Positions 34,569 through 43,104 of a stretch of DNA of 64,000 nucleotides are shown here, in pieces. Within the stretch, counting starts at the first letter, position 1. Each line of letters starts with the position of its first letter. The position numbers and the translations under genes are program-made. Source of the DNA: Ruminococcaceae bacterium UBA3751 (GTDB taxonomy: Bacteria; Bacillota; Clostridia; Oscillospirales; Acutalibacteraceae); NCBI GenBank assembly GCA_002371215.1, contig DFGL01000022.1, forward strand, positions 98,379-162,378, given 5' to 3'. The notes under the pieces are model-generated. The model saw only the letters and a program-made list of their open reading frames with translations. It did no database searches and was not told the origin of the DNA.

Positions 34569-34598
34569 CCCGAAGGCGCTGAGCTTTCGGGACTTTTT
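34569..34598 (+). terminator. Terminator after the C39-like gene
   Basis: 9-bp stem CCCGAAGGC / GCTTTCGGG (one G-T pair), loop GCTGA, tail ACTTTTTAT. Confidence 0.82.
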
Positions 34599-34622
34599 AT
34601 GTAATTTATGGCGGTTAAATCC

Positions 34623-34651
34623 TTGATTTTTGCTATGCAATATGATAGTAT
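34623..34651 (+). promoter_or_regulatory. Promoter of the PfkB-gnd-HAD-LarA operon
   Basis: TTGATT (34623-34628), 17 nt, TAGTAT (34646-34651), 47 nt before the PfkB start. Confidence 0.7.
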
Positions 34652-34697
34652 AAACAATAATTATTATTATAATAAAAAACAGCAAAGGAGTGTTGTT

Positions 34698-35756
34698 ATG
34701 AAAAAATATGCAATTGCAACGGTAACGAGTATGGGACTGAGAATTACTCCGCAGGACCGTATGGCAGTACAGAACAGCAATCTGTTTTATTTACAGTCAA
34801 CCTCGGCAGAGAGCAACGTGCTCAACGTTGCCTCAAGCCTCGGAAAAGAATGTCTTGTTATGACAAAGTTTGTTGAAGGCTCTCCGATGGCTGATTTTAT
34901 AAAGCGTCAGCTCCGCGCGCGCAATATCCGTTTTGAGGGCAAGGACGTTCCTCAGGGAGGTCCGTGGGGCTACAGGCACCAGTTCAACATTGCGGATTCA
35001 GGCTTCGGGCTCAGGGCGCCGAGAGTGTGGAACGACCGCGCGGGCGAGGTAGGAAGAACGCTTTCTGCGGATGATTTTGACCTTGAGCGAATTTTCGGCG
35101 AGGAGGGCGTTGGCATCCTTCACCTTTCGGGACTTATTGCCGCAATGAGCGAGGAGACAACAAAATGCTGCCTTGAGGTTGCAAAGACGGCTAAGAAATA
35201 CGGCACTCTTGTAAGCTTTGACTTGAATTACCGCGCAACCTTCTGGAAGGGCAGAGAGGAGGAGCTCAGCGCAGCGTTCAGTGAAATCGCGTCCGTTGCG
35301 GATATTCTCGTCGGTAACGAGGAGGATTTCCAGCTCTGCTTAGGCTTTAAAGGCCCCGAGGCGGGCGGCAAGGAGCTCGGCTCAAAGATTGAGCGCTTCC
35401 AGGCTATGATTGATAAGGTAAGAGAAAAGTATCCTCAGGCGAGAGCGTATGCAACAACCCTTCGTCAGGTGGTTTCCGCGAACGAACACCTCTGGGGCGC
35501 AATCCTCTGGGCTGACGGTAACTGGTATATTGAAGAGCCGAGACCTATTCAGGTTATGGACCGTATCGGCGGCGGCGACGGCTTTTCCGGCGGTTTGCTT
35601 TACGGCGTACTTCAGGAATGGACGCCCGATAAATGGCTTCAGTTCGGCTGGGCAAGCGGCGTGCTTGCGGCAAGCAGCTTAAACGATTACGCTGAACCCG
35701 CTGACGAAAAGCAGGTTTGGGATATTTATAAGGGCAACGCCCGAGTTCAGAGATAA
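34698..35756 (+). CDS. PfkB-family sugar kinase, KDG-kinase-like
   Basis: 352 residues from the ATG at 34698 (AAAGGAG upstream). Ribokinase fold: SFDLNYRATFW and VGNEEDF are hallmarks of the 2-keto-3-deoxygluconate kinase branch, and the catalytic base lies in DRIGGGDGFSGGLLYG near the C-terminus. It should phosphorylate KDG or a related keto-sugar acid with ATP. First gene of a four-gene operon whose other members also handle sugar acids; 14 nt to the next gene. KdgK is the favoured call, but substrate range in this branch is broad. Confidence 0.82.
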   Translation: MKKYAIATVTSMGLRITPQDRMAVQNSNLFYLQSTSAESNVLNVASSLGKECLVMTKFVEGSPMADFIKRQLRARNIRFEGKDVPQGGPWGYRHQFNIADSGFGLRAPRVWNDRAGEVGRTLSADDFDLERIFGEEGVGILHLSGLIAAMSEETTKCCLEVAKTAKKYGTLVSFDLNYRATFWKGREEELSAAFSEIASVADILVGNEEDFQLCLGFKGPEAGGKELGSKIERFQAMIDKVREKYPQARAYATTLRQVVSANEHLWGAILWADGNWYIEEPRPIQVMDRIGGGDGFSGGLLYGVLQEWTPDKWLQFGWASGVLAASSLNDYAEPADEKQVWDIYKGNARVQR

Positions 35757-35770
35757 AGGAGAAAACGAAA

Positions 35771-37222
35771 ATGAAAAAAGCTGACATCGGTTTAATCGGT
35801 CTCGCCGTAATGGGCGAAAACCTCGTTATGAATATGGAGTCAAAGGGCTTCACCGTTGCGGTTTATAACCGCACAACCTCAAAGGTTGATAACTTTATAA
35901 ACGGCAGAGCAAGCGGTAAGAATATAATCGGCTGCCACAGCCTTGAGGAGCTCGTGGCAAATCTTGAAAAGCCGCGCAAGGTGTTTATGATGATTAAGGC
36001 GGGTCCGTCGGTTGACGCTATGATTGATAACCTTCTTCCTCTGCTTGAGGACGGCGATATTATCATTGACGGCGGAAATTCACATTTCCCCGATACAATA
36101 AGAAGAACAGAGTATGTTGAATCCAAGGGTAAGCTCTATGTAGGCACCGGCGTTTCGGGCGGCGAAGAGGGCGCTCTCCTCGGCCCGAGTATGATGCCCG
36201 GCGGCTCACCCGAAGCGTGGCAGTACGTTAAGCCCATCTTTCAGGGAATCTGCGCTAAGGTTGAAAACGGCGACCCCTGCTGCGACTGGGTTGGCGAAAA
36301 CGGCGCGGGCCACTTTGTAAAGATGGTACATAACGGCATTGAGTACGGCGATATGCAGCTTATCTGCGAGGCATATCAGCTTATGCGCGACCTTCTCGGT
36401 ATGAGCTATGAGGAAATGCACGAAACCTTTAAGCAGTGGAACGAAACCGAGCTTGACAGCTATCTTATAGAGATTACCCGCGATATTCTTGCCTATAAGG
36501 ATGAGGACGGCTCTCCTCTTGCTGAAAAGATTCTTGATACCGCCGGCCAGAAGGGAACGGGAAAATGGACGGGAATAGCCGCTCTTGACGAGGGCGTTCC
36601 GCTTACCCTTATCGGCGAGGCTGTGTTCTCAAGATGTCTTTCCGCAATGAAGGAGGAGCGCGTTGAGGCGAGCAAGGTGTTTGACAGAAAAATCCCCGCG
36701 TTTGAGGGCGATAAGGCAGAGATGGTTGAGGCTATCCGCCAGGCGCTCTTTGCTTCAAAGATTATCTCCTACGCTCAGGGCTACACCCTTATGCGCACTG
36801 CGGCTGACCACTACGGCTGGAACCTCAATTACGGCGGAATTGCGCTTATGTGGCGCGGCGGATGTATTATCCGCTCGGTATTCCTCGGTAAAATCAAGGA
36901 GGCGTACGACGCAAATCCCGAGCTTAAGAATCTTATTCTTGACCCGTATTTTAAAGAGACTATTGAAAAGCTTGTTCCCGCGTGGCGCAAGGTTGCCGCA
37001 GCGGCGGTGCAGTACGGCGTTCCCGCGCCCGCTATGACCTCCGCGCTCAGCTATTTTGACGGCTACACAACAGAACGCCTTCCTGCAAATCTTCTTCAGG
37101 CTCAGCGCGATTACTTCGGCGCTCACACCTATGAGAGAACAGACGCTCCGAGGGGCGAATTTTTCCACACTAACTGGACGGGACACGGCGGCGACACGGC
37201 GGCTTCAACTTACAATGCGTAA
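35771..37222 (+). CDS. gnd: 6-phosphogluconate dehydrogenase, decarboxylating
   Basis: 483 residues, full length. N-terminal Rossmann motif GLAVMGENLVMNME, the KAGPSVDAMID region, the substrate motif SGGEEGALLGPSMMPGG, catalytic-lysine motif GAGHFVKMVHNGIEYGDMQ and the C-terminal EFFHTNW tail are all present. It converts 6-phosphogluconate to ribulose-5-phosphate and CO2 with NADP in the pentose phosphate pathway. Cytoplasmic dimer. AAAGGAG precedes the start. Its last codons overlap the next gene by 8 nt. Confidence 0.96.
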   Translation: MKKADIGLIGLAVMGENLVMNMESKGFTVAVYNRTTSKVDNFINGRASGKNIIGCHSLEELVANLEKPRKVFMMIKAGPSVDAMIDNLLPLLEDGDIIIDGGNSHFPDTIRRTEYVESKGKLYVGTGVSGGEEGALLGPSMMPGGSPEAWQYVKPIFQGICAKVENGDPCCDWVGENGAGHFVKMVHNGIEYGDMQLICEAYQLMRDLLGMSYEEMHETFKQWNETELDSYLIEITRDILAYKDEDGSPLAEKILDTAGQKGTGKWTGIAALDEGVPLTLIGEAVFSRCLSAMKEERVEASKVFDRKIPAFEGDKAEMVEAIRQALFASKIISYAQGYTLMRTAADHYGWNLNYGGIALMWRGGCIIRSVFLGKIKEAYDANPELKNLILDPYFKETIEKLVPAWRKVAAAAVQYGVPAPAMTSALSYFDGYTTERLPANLLQAQRDYFGAHTYERTDAPRGEFFHTNWTGHGGDTAASTYNA

Positions 37223-38051
37223 TATTAAAATAATTGCTTTGGACCTTGACGGAACGCTTCTGAATTCAGATAAGCAGCTGACGGAGGAAAACGCGGCGGC
37301 GCTTGAAAGAGCGGCAGCGGCGGGGGCGGAAATCGTTCCCGCTACGGGGCGTTTCTTCCGCGGTATGCCGGAGTTTATCCGGGAGCTTCCGTATCTGCGC
37401 TACGTTATTTCGGTAAACGGCGCGCAGGTTTATGATATAAAGAATCAGAAAACCGTCTGTTCCTCGGAAATGCCGTGGGAAAGGGCGGTTTCCGTTATGG
37501 AGCGCCTTGATGAGATTGACGTTATTTACGACTGTTATCAGGACGGCTGGGGCTGGATGACGAAAGCGCTTTACGACAAGGCGGAGGAGTTTGCCCCGAC
37601 AATCCATAACCTTAAAATGATAAGAACTCTCCGCACTCCCGTGCCCGAGCTTAAGGAGTATTTAAAGGAGAAGGGCGAGGGCGTTCAGAAAATTCAGATT
37701 TTCTTTAAGGATTTAAAATTGCGCGAAAAAATGCTTAAAGTCCTTCCCGAGGAATTCCCCGACCTTGTTGTTACAACCTCAATAGTTAATAATATTGAAA
37801 TAAACAGCAAAGGCGCAACAAAGGGCAACGCGCTGAAAAGCCTTGCCGAATACCTCGGCGTTTTGAAGACTGAAACAATGGCGTTCGGCGACGATGACAA
37901 CGATATTTCCATGCTTAAAGCGGCGGGAATAGGCGTTGCTATGGGCAACGCCGCAAAAGAGGCAAAGGCGGCGGCTGACTATATTACCGACAGCTGCGAT
38001 AACAACGGAGTTGCAAAGGCGATTAAACATTTTCTGGAGAATGAACAATGA
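37215..38051 (+). CDS. HAD superfamily Cof-type phosphatase
   Basis: 278 residues, start ATG at 37215 inside the end of gnd (8-nt overlap), because the family motif ALDLDGTLLNS must begin near residue 8 and a longer frame is only a shadow of gnd. Motif II VPATGRF, motif III/IV FGDDDNDISMLKAAG. Paralogue of the protein at 8824-9660. In this operon it could remove phosphate from a sugar-acid phosphate. Its stop overlaps the LarA-family start as ATGA. Confidence 0.9.
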   Translation: MRNIKIIALDLDGTLLNSDKQLTEENAAALERAAAAGAEIVPATGRFFRGMPEFIRELPYLRYVISVNGAQVYDIKNQKTVCSSEMPWERAVSVMERLDEIDVIYDCYQDGWGWMTKALYDKAEEFAPTIHNLKMIRTLRTPVPELKEYLKEKGEGVQKIQIFFKDLKLREKMLKVLPEEFPDLVVTTSIVNNIEINSKGATKGNALKSLAEYLGVLKTETMAFGDDDNDISMLKAAGIGVAMGNAAKEAKAAADYITDSCDNNGVAKAIKHFLENEQ

Positions 38052-39328
38052 AGGATATTTACCTGATTGCAAAAACGGATAACGGACTCACTCGGGAAGA
38101 GATAAAAGCAGCGCTTCTTGACTCTTTAAAGGGCAGGGAGCTAAAAAAGGTGCTTATCCTTCCGCCCGATTTTACCCGCTTTCATTCAAACGCGGGGTAT
38201 ATAACTAACGTTTACTACCACACTCTTACGGAAATGGGCGCCAAGGTTGATATTATGCCTGCGCTCGGCACTCACGTCGCTATGACAGAGGAGCAGTGGA
38301 GGGCGATGTTCGGCGATATTCCTTACGAGCGAATGCTCGTTCACAGATGGCGCACGGACGTTGTTAAGCTCGGCGAAATCCCTGCTGAATTCCTTTCGGA
38401 AATCACAGAGGGGCTCTGGGACAAGCCCGTATCCGCAGAGGTTAACCGTCTTGTTATGGACGGGAGCTACGACCTTATTATATCCCCCGGTCAGGTTGTG
38501 CCTCACGAGGTAATCGGTATGGCAAACCATTCCAAGAACCTCTTTGTAGGCGTCGGCGGAAGCGAGATGATTAATAAATCCCATATGGTAGGCGCGGTCT
38601 ACGGAATGGAGAGGATGATGGGGAAGGACCACACCCCCGTTCGCAGAATGTTTGACTACGGAATGGAGCACTTCCTTAAGGACAGACCTATCCTTTTTGT
38701 TCTTACCGTAACTACGGCCCCCGGCGGGAATATATGTACCCACGGGCTCTTTATCGGCGAGGGCAGGGAGTGTCTTACGAACGCCGTTAAGCTTGCTCAG
38801 CAGAAGAATATAGATTTCGTTGAGCACGGGGTGAAGAAATGCGTCGTTTACCTTGACCCCTCTGAGTTTAAGAGCACCTGGCTCGGCAACAAGGCAGTTT
38901 ACCGTACGAGAATGGCAATGGCTGACGGCGGCGAGCTGATTATTCTTGCTCCGGGCGTTGAGCGCTTCGGCGAGGACGATAAGGTGGATAAGCTTATCCG
39001 TAAGTACGGCTACCGAGGAAGACTTAATACTCTTGAGGAATTCAGGAAGCCAGAAAACGCCGACCTGAGCGAAAATATGGGCGCGGCGGCGCATCTTATT
39101 CACGGCTCGTCGGACGGCAGGTTTACTATCACTTATGCCGTTAAGAACATAACGCAAGAGGAGATTTCCTCAGTAGGATTTAACGCGGCGGACTATGATG
39201 AACTGGCGAAAAAATACAATCCCGAAAAGCTGAAGTACGGCTATAATACCGTTGACGGCGAGGAAATTTATTTTATCCCCAACCCCGCCCTCGGACTTTG
39301 GATTAACCGCGAAAAATTTGAGGAATAA
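38048..39328 (+). CDS. LarA-family nickel-pincer racemase/epimerase homologue
   Basis: 426 residues, the usual size for LarA (lactate racemase, DUF2088). Aligned features: PPDFTRFHSNAG at the start (the DxTR motif), GTHVAMT with its catalytic-type His near 75, VVPHEVIGMANHSKNLFVGVGG with two further His and a Lys near 155-175, and NKSH. LarA homologues epimerise 2-hydroxy acids including gluconate and malate. Given the KDG kinase and 6-phosphogluconate dehydrogenase partners, a sugar-acid 2-epimerase is plausible. LarB/C/E, needed for the cofactor, are not in the window. Confidence 0.85.
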   Translation: MKDIYLIAKTDNGLTREEIKAALLDSLKGRELKKVLILPPDFTRFHSNAGYITNVYYHTLTEMGAKVDIMPALGTHVAMTEEQWRAMFGDIPYERMLVHRWRTDVVKLGEIPAEFLSEITEGLWDKPVSAEVNRLVMDGSYDLIISPGQVVPHEVIGMANHSKNLFVGVGGSEMINKSHMVGAVYGMERMMGKDHTPVRRMFDYGMEHFLKDRPILFVLTVTTAPGGNICTHGLFIGEGRECLTNAVKLAQQKNIDFVEHGVKKCVVYLDPSEFKSTWLGNKAVYRTRMAMADGGELIILAPGVERFGEDDKVDKLIRKYGYRGRLNTLEEFRKPENADLSENMGAAAHLIHGSSDGRFTITYAVKNITQEEISSVGFNAADYDELAKKYNPEKLKYGYNTVDGEEIYFIPNPALGLWINREKFEE

Positions 39329-39335
39329 TGTACAG

Positions 39336-39359
39336 GCAGGCGGTATCCGTCTGCTTTTT
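39336..39359 (+). terminator. Terminator of the PfkB-LarA operon
   Basis: 8-bp stem GCAGGCGG / CCGTCTGC (one G-T), TAT loop, five-T tail. Confidence 0.82.
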
Positions 39360-39373
39360 ACACTTATATAATG

Positions 39374-39402
39374 TTGTAATATGTTTTGCCGTATGGTATA
39401 AT
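39374..39402 (+). promoter_or_regulatory. Promoter of the collapsed nitroreductase gene
   Basis: TTGTAA (39374-39379), 17 nt, TATAAT (39397-39402), followed by AGGAGGG before the pseudogene start. It probably now drives the AIM24 gene. Confidence 0.72.
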
Positions 39403-39420
39403 AAACAGGAGGGCGGCGTT

Positions 39421-39563
39421 ATGGATAAAATCACTGTTGACAGCTCGCTTTGCGTAGGCTACCGAGGGGACACAAGGTCGTTACCTGTATGATTATCGGC
39501 TATCCCGACGTTGAATATAAGCGCATAGCTCCCCGTAAGCCGCACGAAATAAAGAAAATATAA
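39421..39563 (+). pseudogene. Nitroreductase gene collapsed by internal deletion
   Basis: The first codons read MDKITVDSSLCVGY, matching the start of the ferredoxin-nitroreductase fusions (normally ...CIGCGLC). Near 39477 the frame shifts and the last 28 codons read VVTCMIIGYPDVEYKRIAP then RKPHEIKKI and stop, the typical nitroreductase C-terminus (GYPxxxYxRxPPRK). About 250 residues between them are gone. The promoter and ribosome site are intact. Gene dead by deletion; good confidence in the identity of the C-terminus, moderate for the N-terminus. Confidence 0.7.
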
Positions 39564-39583
39564 AAACTGAAAGGAATATAATT

Positions 39584-40420
39584 ATGGCTATTAAGGTTAA
39601 TAACATTAACAATGAAAACCGTAAAATTATTAATCAGCTCGGCGCGTTCAGCGTTGTTGAGTATGAGAAGGACTCAAGCGTTAATCTCCTGAACGCTCAG
39701 ACGGAGTATTTTATGGGTAAGATGGGAGTAAGAAGACGTCAGGTTCTGGTTAATCTCAATAATTCTTCCGTCAAGGTTCAGGCGGGCGCAATGCAGTGGA
39801 TGGCAGGACCCGTTGAGGCGAAAAGCGGAGTGAAAGGCGTCGGCGACCTTATCGCTAAAAAGATTAAAAGCTCAGTTACCAAGGAGAGTACGGTTAAGCC
39901 CGTTTACAGCGGAAACGGATTACTTATGCTTGAGCCTACATATAAATATATCATTCTGCTTGACGTTGCTTCCTGGGGCGCAGGTGTAACAATTGAGGAC
40001 GGAATGTTCCTCGCCTGCGATAATACCGTTCAGGAAAAGATTGTTGCGCGTTCGTCGCTCTCATCTGCTATGCTCGGCAGCGAGGGTATATTTAATCTCA
40101 GCCTCAGAGGCAGCGGCGTTGCGGCGCTTGAAAGCAACGTGCCTATGGAGGAACTTATTGAAATTGAGCTTGATAACGATACGCTGAAGGTGGACGGCAA
40201 TCTTGCTGTCTGCTGGTCCTCAAACCTCGATTTTACAGTTGAAAGAACCACCAAAACGCTCACAGGCTCTGCAATCAGCGGCGAAGGTCTTGTTAATGTT
40301 TACAGGGGAACGGGCAAGGTGCTTATGTGTCCCGTTGCGCCTACAGACAGCTTCGGAGCCTCAACCGCTACAACCGCGGCAAAATCAGCAGCTAAAAACA
40401 GTAACACTTTTGGTAAATAA
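39584..40420 (+). CDS. AIM24-family protein
   Basis: 278 residues with the beta-roll pattern of AIM24/TPR-like proteins: YFMGKMGVRRRQVLVNL, VQAGAMQWMAGPVEAKSGV, SGNGLLMLEP and LNVYRGTGKVLMCP-like segments. Bacterial members are cytoplasmic and of unclear role. AAAGGAA precedes the start. Followed after 13 nt by a secreted protein gene, probably the same transcript; a low-complexity A/S/T-rich tail ends the protein. Confidence 0.87.
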   Translation: MAIKVNNINNENRKIINQLGAFSVVEYEKDSSVNLLNAQTEYFMGKMGVRRRQVLVNLNNSSVKVQAGAMQWMAGPVEAKSGVKGVGDLIAKKIKSSVTKESTVKPVYSGNGLLMLEPTYKYIILLDVASWGAGVTIEDGMFLACDNTVQEKIVARSSLSSAMLGSEGIFNLSLRGSGVAALESNVPMEELIEIELDNDTLKVDGNLAVCWSSNLDFTVERTTKTLTGSAISGEGLVNVYRGTGKVLMCPVAPTDSFGASTATTAAKSAAKNSNTFGK

Positions 40421-40433
40421 CGGAGGTAATACT

Positions 40434-40877
40434 ATGTCAAAGAAATTGGGAATCTGCGTAGCGGTGCTGTCCGTTATAGCAATTTGTTTATCTGCGTTCA
40501 GCCTTTTCGCTGTTAAAACGGCGACGGATAATCAGCCGAAGGAAGAGGCGAAGGACGTTCAGTATGTAATGTACGTAGGCACTAACGATAAGGATACAAA
40601 CGAGCCTGTCTGCAAGCCTGAGGAGGCTAAGGCAAAGGTTGATGAAATTCTTATAAAGCATTTCGGCGGCTTTACAATTCAGGACGCAAACGGCGGCTGG
40701 GTTGACGATTCGGGAAAGAGGTACGATGAGTATACTGTAGTCGTTTATATCAGCGATACCGACCTTGAATCAGTACACAAGGCGGCGGACGACCTGATTA
40801 AAGAGTTCAATCAGAGCTCCGTTTTAATTCAGGCTAACGAAACGAAAACCGAATTTTATTCAACCGAACAACAGTAA
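40434..40877 (+). CDS. Small secreted or anchored protein of unknown function
   Basis: 147 residues. Residues 7-27 are an N-terminal membrane anchor or signal (VAVLSVIAICLSAFSLFAV). The remainder looks like an alpha/beta ferredoxin-like domain: YVMYVGTNDKDTNEPVCKPEEAKAKVDEILIKHFGG, DEYTVVVYISD, then a helix and SSVLIQANETKTEFY, a pattern recalling DUF3574-type domains. CGGAGG precedes the start. Cotranscribed with AIM24. Confidence 0.72.
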   Translation: MSKKLGICVAVLSVIAICLSAFSLFAVKTATDNQPKEEAKDVQYVMYVGTNDKDTNEPVCKPEEAKAKVDEILIKHFGGFTIQDANGGWVDDSGKRYDEYTVVVYISDTDLESVHKAADDLIKEFNQSSVLIQANETKTEFYSTEQQ

Positions 40878-40893
40878 ACATCATATGTTTCTC

Positions 40894-40940
40894 AAAGCGC
40901 CCTGCGGGAGTTAACGCTCAGTCGGGCGCTTTCTTTTTTA
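40894..40940 (+). terminator. Terminator after the AIM24 operon
   Basis: AAAGCGCCC (40894-40902) pairs with GGGCGCTTT (40924-40932); T-rich tail CTTTTTTA. Confidence 0.85.
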
Positions 40941-40954
40941 TAAATATAAAACTC

Positions 40955-40983
40955 TTGAATATGGCTTAACAAAATGATATAAT
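40955..40983 (+). promoter_or_regulatory. Promoter of trpB-like gene
   Basis: TTGAAT (40955-40960), 17 nt, TATAAT (40978-40983). Confidence 0.83.
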
Positions 40984-41023
40984 ATGGACAATTTATTATT
41001 ACTTTGACTATCAGGAGAACATT

Positions 41024-42244
41024 ATGAAACTGAACAACGTAGATTTTGATACCTATTTTAATAATTATCCCGATGAAAACGGCTACTTCGGAAAATACGG
41101 CGGCGTTTACGTTGACGATAAGCTTAAAGCGGCTATGGCTGAGATAACTCAGGCGTATTATTCAATCTGTCAGTCAAGAAAGTTTATTGCCGAGCTGAGA
41201 AGAATAAGAACTGAATTTCAGGGCAGACCTACCCCGATTTCTCACCTTGAAAGGCTTTCGGATTCTCTCGGCGGAAAGGTACAGCTCTACGCAAAGAGAG
41301 AGGATTTAAACCATTCGGGCGCTCATAAGCTTAACCACTGTATGGGCGAGGCGCTTCTTGCAAAATATATGGGCAAAAAGAAGGTAATAGCTGAAACCGG
41401 CGCAGGTCAGCACGGAGTTGCTCTTGCCACTGCGGCTGCTTACTTCGGGCTTGAGTGCGATATTTATATGGGCAGCGTTGATATAAAAAAGCAGGCGCCA
41501 AACGTTGCACGAATGAAGGTTCTGGGCGCAAACGTTGTAGAGGTTACCCACGGGCTTCAGACGCTTAAGGAGGCGGTTGACGCTGCTTTTGAAGCGTACA
41601 GCAAGGAGTATAACGACGCTATTTACTGTATAGGCTCAGTGCTCGGTCCTCATCCCTTCCCGATGATGGTACGCGACTTTCAGAGCGTTGTAGGTATTGA
41701 GGCGAGGGAGCAGTTTGTAAATATGACGGGCCACCTTCCGAACGCAATCGTTGCCTGCGTTGGCGGCGGAAGCAACTCGGCGGGGCTTTTTGCGGGCTTT
41801 TTGAACGACCCTGTTGATATTTACGGCGTTGAGCCTCTCGGCAGAGGCGCTAAGCTCGGCGACCACGCGGCAAGCCTGAAATTCGGAACAGAGGGAATTA
41901 TGCACGGATTTAACAGCATTATGCTTAAGGATGAAAACGGCGACCCCGCTCCCGTATATTCAATCGCCAGCGGACTTGATTACCCCTCGTCGGGACCCGA
42001 GCACGCGTTCCTTCAGGAAATAGGCAGAGTCAAGTACGATTTAATTGACGACGAAGAGTCGATTGACGCGTTCTATAAGCTTTCAAGACTTGAGGGAATT
42101 ATTCCCGCTATTGAAAGCTCCCACGCGGTAGCGTACGGAATGAAGCTTGCTCAGACTATGGACCACGGCTCAGTGCTTATCAACCTCTCGGGCAGAGGAG
42201 ATAAGGACCTTGATTACGTTATTGAAAAATACGGAATAAGATAA
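41024..42244 (+). CDS. trpB: Orphan tryptophan synthase beta-chain (TrpB) homologue
   Basis: 406 residues. PLP lysine Lys102 lies in EDLNHSGAHKLNHCMG (most TrpB proteins read HKINN), the catalytic glutamate in AETGAGQHGVALAT (Glu124), the PLP-phosphate GGGSNSAG loop is near 240 and INLSGRGDKD closes the protein. It should make L-tryptophan from indole and serine, or use another nucleophile. No trpA, trpC, trpD or trpE gene is adjacent; it has its own promoter and terminator. GGAG before the start. Confidence 0.88.
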   Translation: MKLNNVDFDTYFNNYPDENGYFGKYGGVYVDDKLKAAMAEITQAYYSICQSRKFIAELRRIRTEFQGRPTPISHLERLSDSLGGKVQLYAKREDLNHSGAHKLNHCMGEALLAKYMGKKKVIAETGAGQHGVALATAAAYFGLECDIYMGSVDIKKQAPNVARMKVLGANVVEVTHGLQTLKEAVDAAFEAYSKEYNDAIYCIGSVLGPHPFPMMVRDFQSVVGIEAREQFVNMTGHLPNAIVACVGGGSNSAGLFAGFLNDPVDIYGVEPLGRGAKLGDHAASLKFGTEGIMHGFNSIMLKDENGDPAPVYSIASGLDYPSSGPEHAFLQEIGRVKYDLIDDEESIDAFYKLSRLEGIIPAIESSHAVAYGMKLAQTMDHGSVLINLSGRGDKDLDYVIEKYGIR

Positions 42245-42255
42245 TAGCGCATAAC

Positions 42256-42284
42256 AAAAGGCAACGGTAATCCGTTGCCTTTTT
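42256..42284 (+). terminator. Terminator after trpB
   Basis: Perfect 12-bp stem AAAAGGCAACGG / CCGTTGCCTTTT. Confidence 0.92.
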
Positions 42285-42311
42285 ATATTGCAAAAAATTA
42301 ACGGAAAGGTA

Positions 42312-42371
42312 CAAACTGTTAACCCGGAGTTTGTTCTGTTTATTGCAATCTTTTTTGCGCTGTGTTATGAT
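42312..42371 (+). promoter_or_regulatory. Promoter of the two-component operon, with dyad
   Basis: TTGCAA (42343-42348), 17 nt, TATGAT (42366-42371). Upstream, CAAACT (42312-42317) and AGTTTG (42328-42333) form an inverted pair that could bind a regulator. Confidence 0.6.
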
Positions 42372-42414
42372 TGAGGTGATAAAACAAAGAATCTGTAATA
42401 AAACGGAGTCGGTT

Positions 42415-43104
42415 ATGGAACAGATACTTTTAGTGGAAGATAATGAGCATATTCTGAAAATCAATACAAAATACCTTCAGGCACAGGGCTACCGCGTTTC
42501 GCAGGCGGAGAGCGTTGCCGAAGCGAAAGCGCTTATCGAACAAAACGTTTTTGACGTCATTGTGCTTGATATTATGCTGCCCGACGGAAACGGCGTGGAT
42601 TTTTGCAGCGAGCTCCGCGAGCACTCTGCCTGTCCCGTTTTGTTCCTGACCGCCAAGGTCAGCGACGAGGATATCGTCAGCGGTTTTGAAAACGGCGGTG
42701 ACGATTATCTCACTAAGCCGTATGATTTAGACGTATTCGGCGCACGGGTTAAGGCGCTCATCAGACGCAGCAAAAGCACGCTTCCTCAAAACGGCCGTTA
42801 TTCCGTCGGTGCGCTCTGTTTTGATATTGTCAAATCGCAGGCATTTGCAGAAAATACCGAGCTGCTGCTTTCGGGCAAGGAGTTCGGGCTGTTGCTGTAT
42901 CTTGCGCAAAACCGCGCACGGAAGGTATCGAAAGAGGAGCTCTTTAAAGAGGTATGGGGCGTTCGGGAGGACAGCGATTTTACGGCGGTGTGGACAACGG
43001 TTTCCCGCCTGAATAAAAAAATCGCCGGCTATGCGCATCTGTTTTATATAGACTCCGACCACGACGGCTATGAATTAGTAATGATTAAGGCGGGCAGACA
43101 ATGA
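42415..43104 (+). CDS. OmpR-family response regulator
   Basis: 229 residues. Receiver: acidic Glu8/Asp9, phosphoacceptor Asp52 in VIVLDIMLPDG, Lys101 in YLTKPYD. The C-terminal winged helix (about 130-229) has LSGKEFGLLLYLAQN and VWTTVSRLNKKI (recognition helix). Start ATG at 42415 with CGGAG upstream; upstream codons are non-family. Overlaps its kinase as ATGA. Likely DNA-binding activator regulating a nearby surface gene. Confidence 0.93.
   Translation: MEQILLVEDNEHILKINTKYLQAQGYRVSQAESVAEAKALIEQNVFDVIVLDIMLPDGNGVDFCSELREHSACPVLFLTAKVSDEDIVSGFENGGDDYLTKPYDLDVFGARVKALIRRSKSTLPQNGRYSVGALCFDIVKSQAFAENTELLLSGKEFGLLLYLAQNRARKVSKEELFKEVWGVREDSDFTAVWTTVSRLNKKIAGYAHLFYIDSDHDGYELVMIKAGRQ

Noticed and set aside
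38186..39157. 323-residue minus-strand frame opposite the LarA-family gene
   Set aside because: Fully contained in a gene with clear family motifs and operon overlaps; basic composition typical of antisense shadows.
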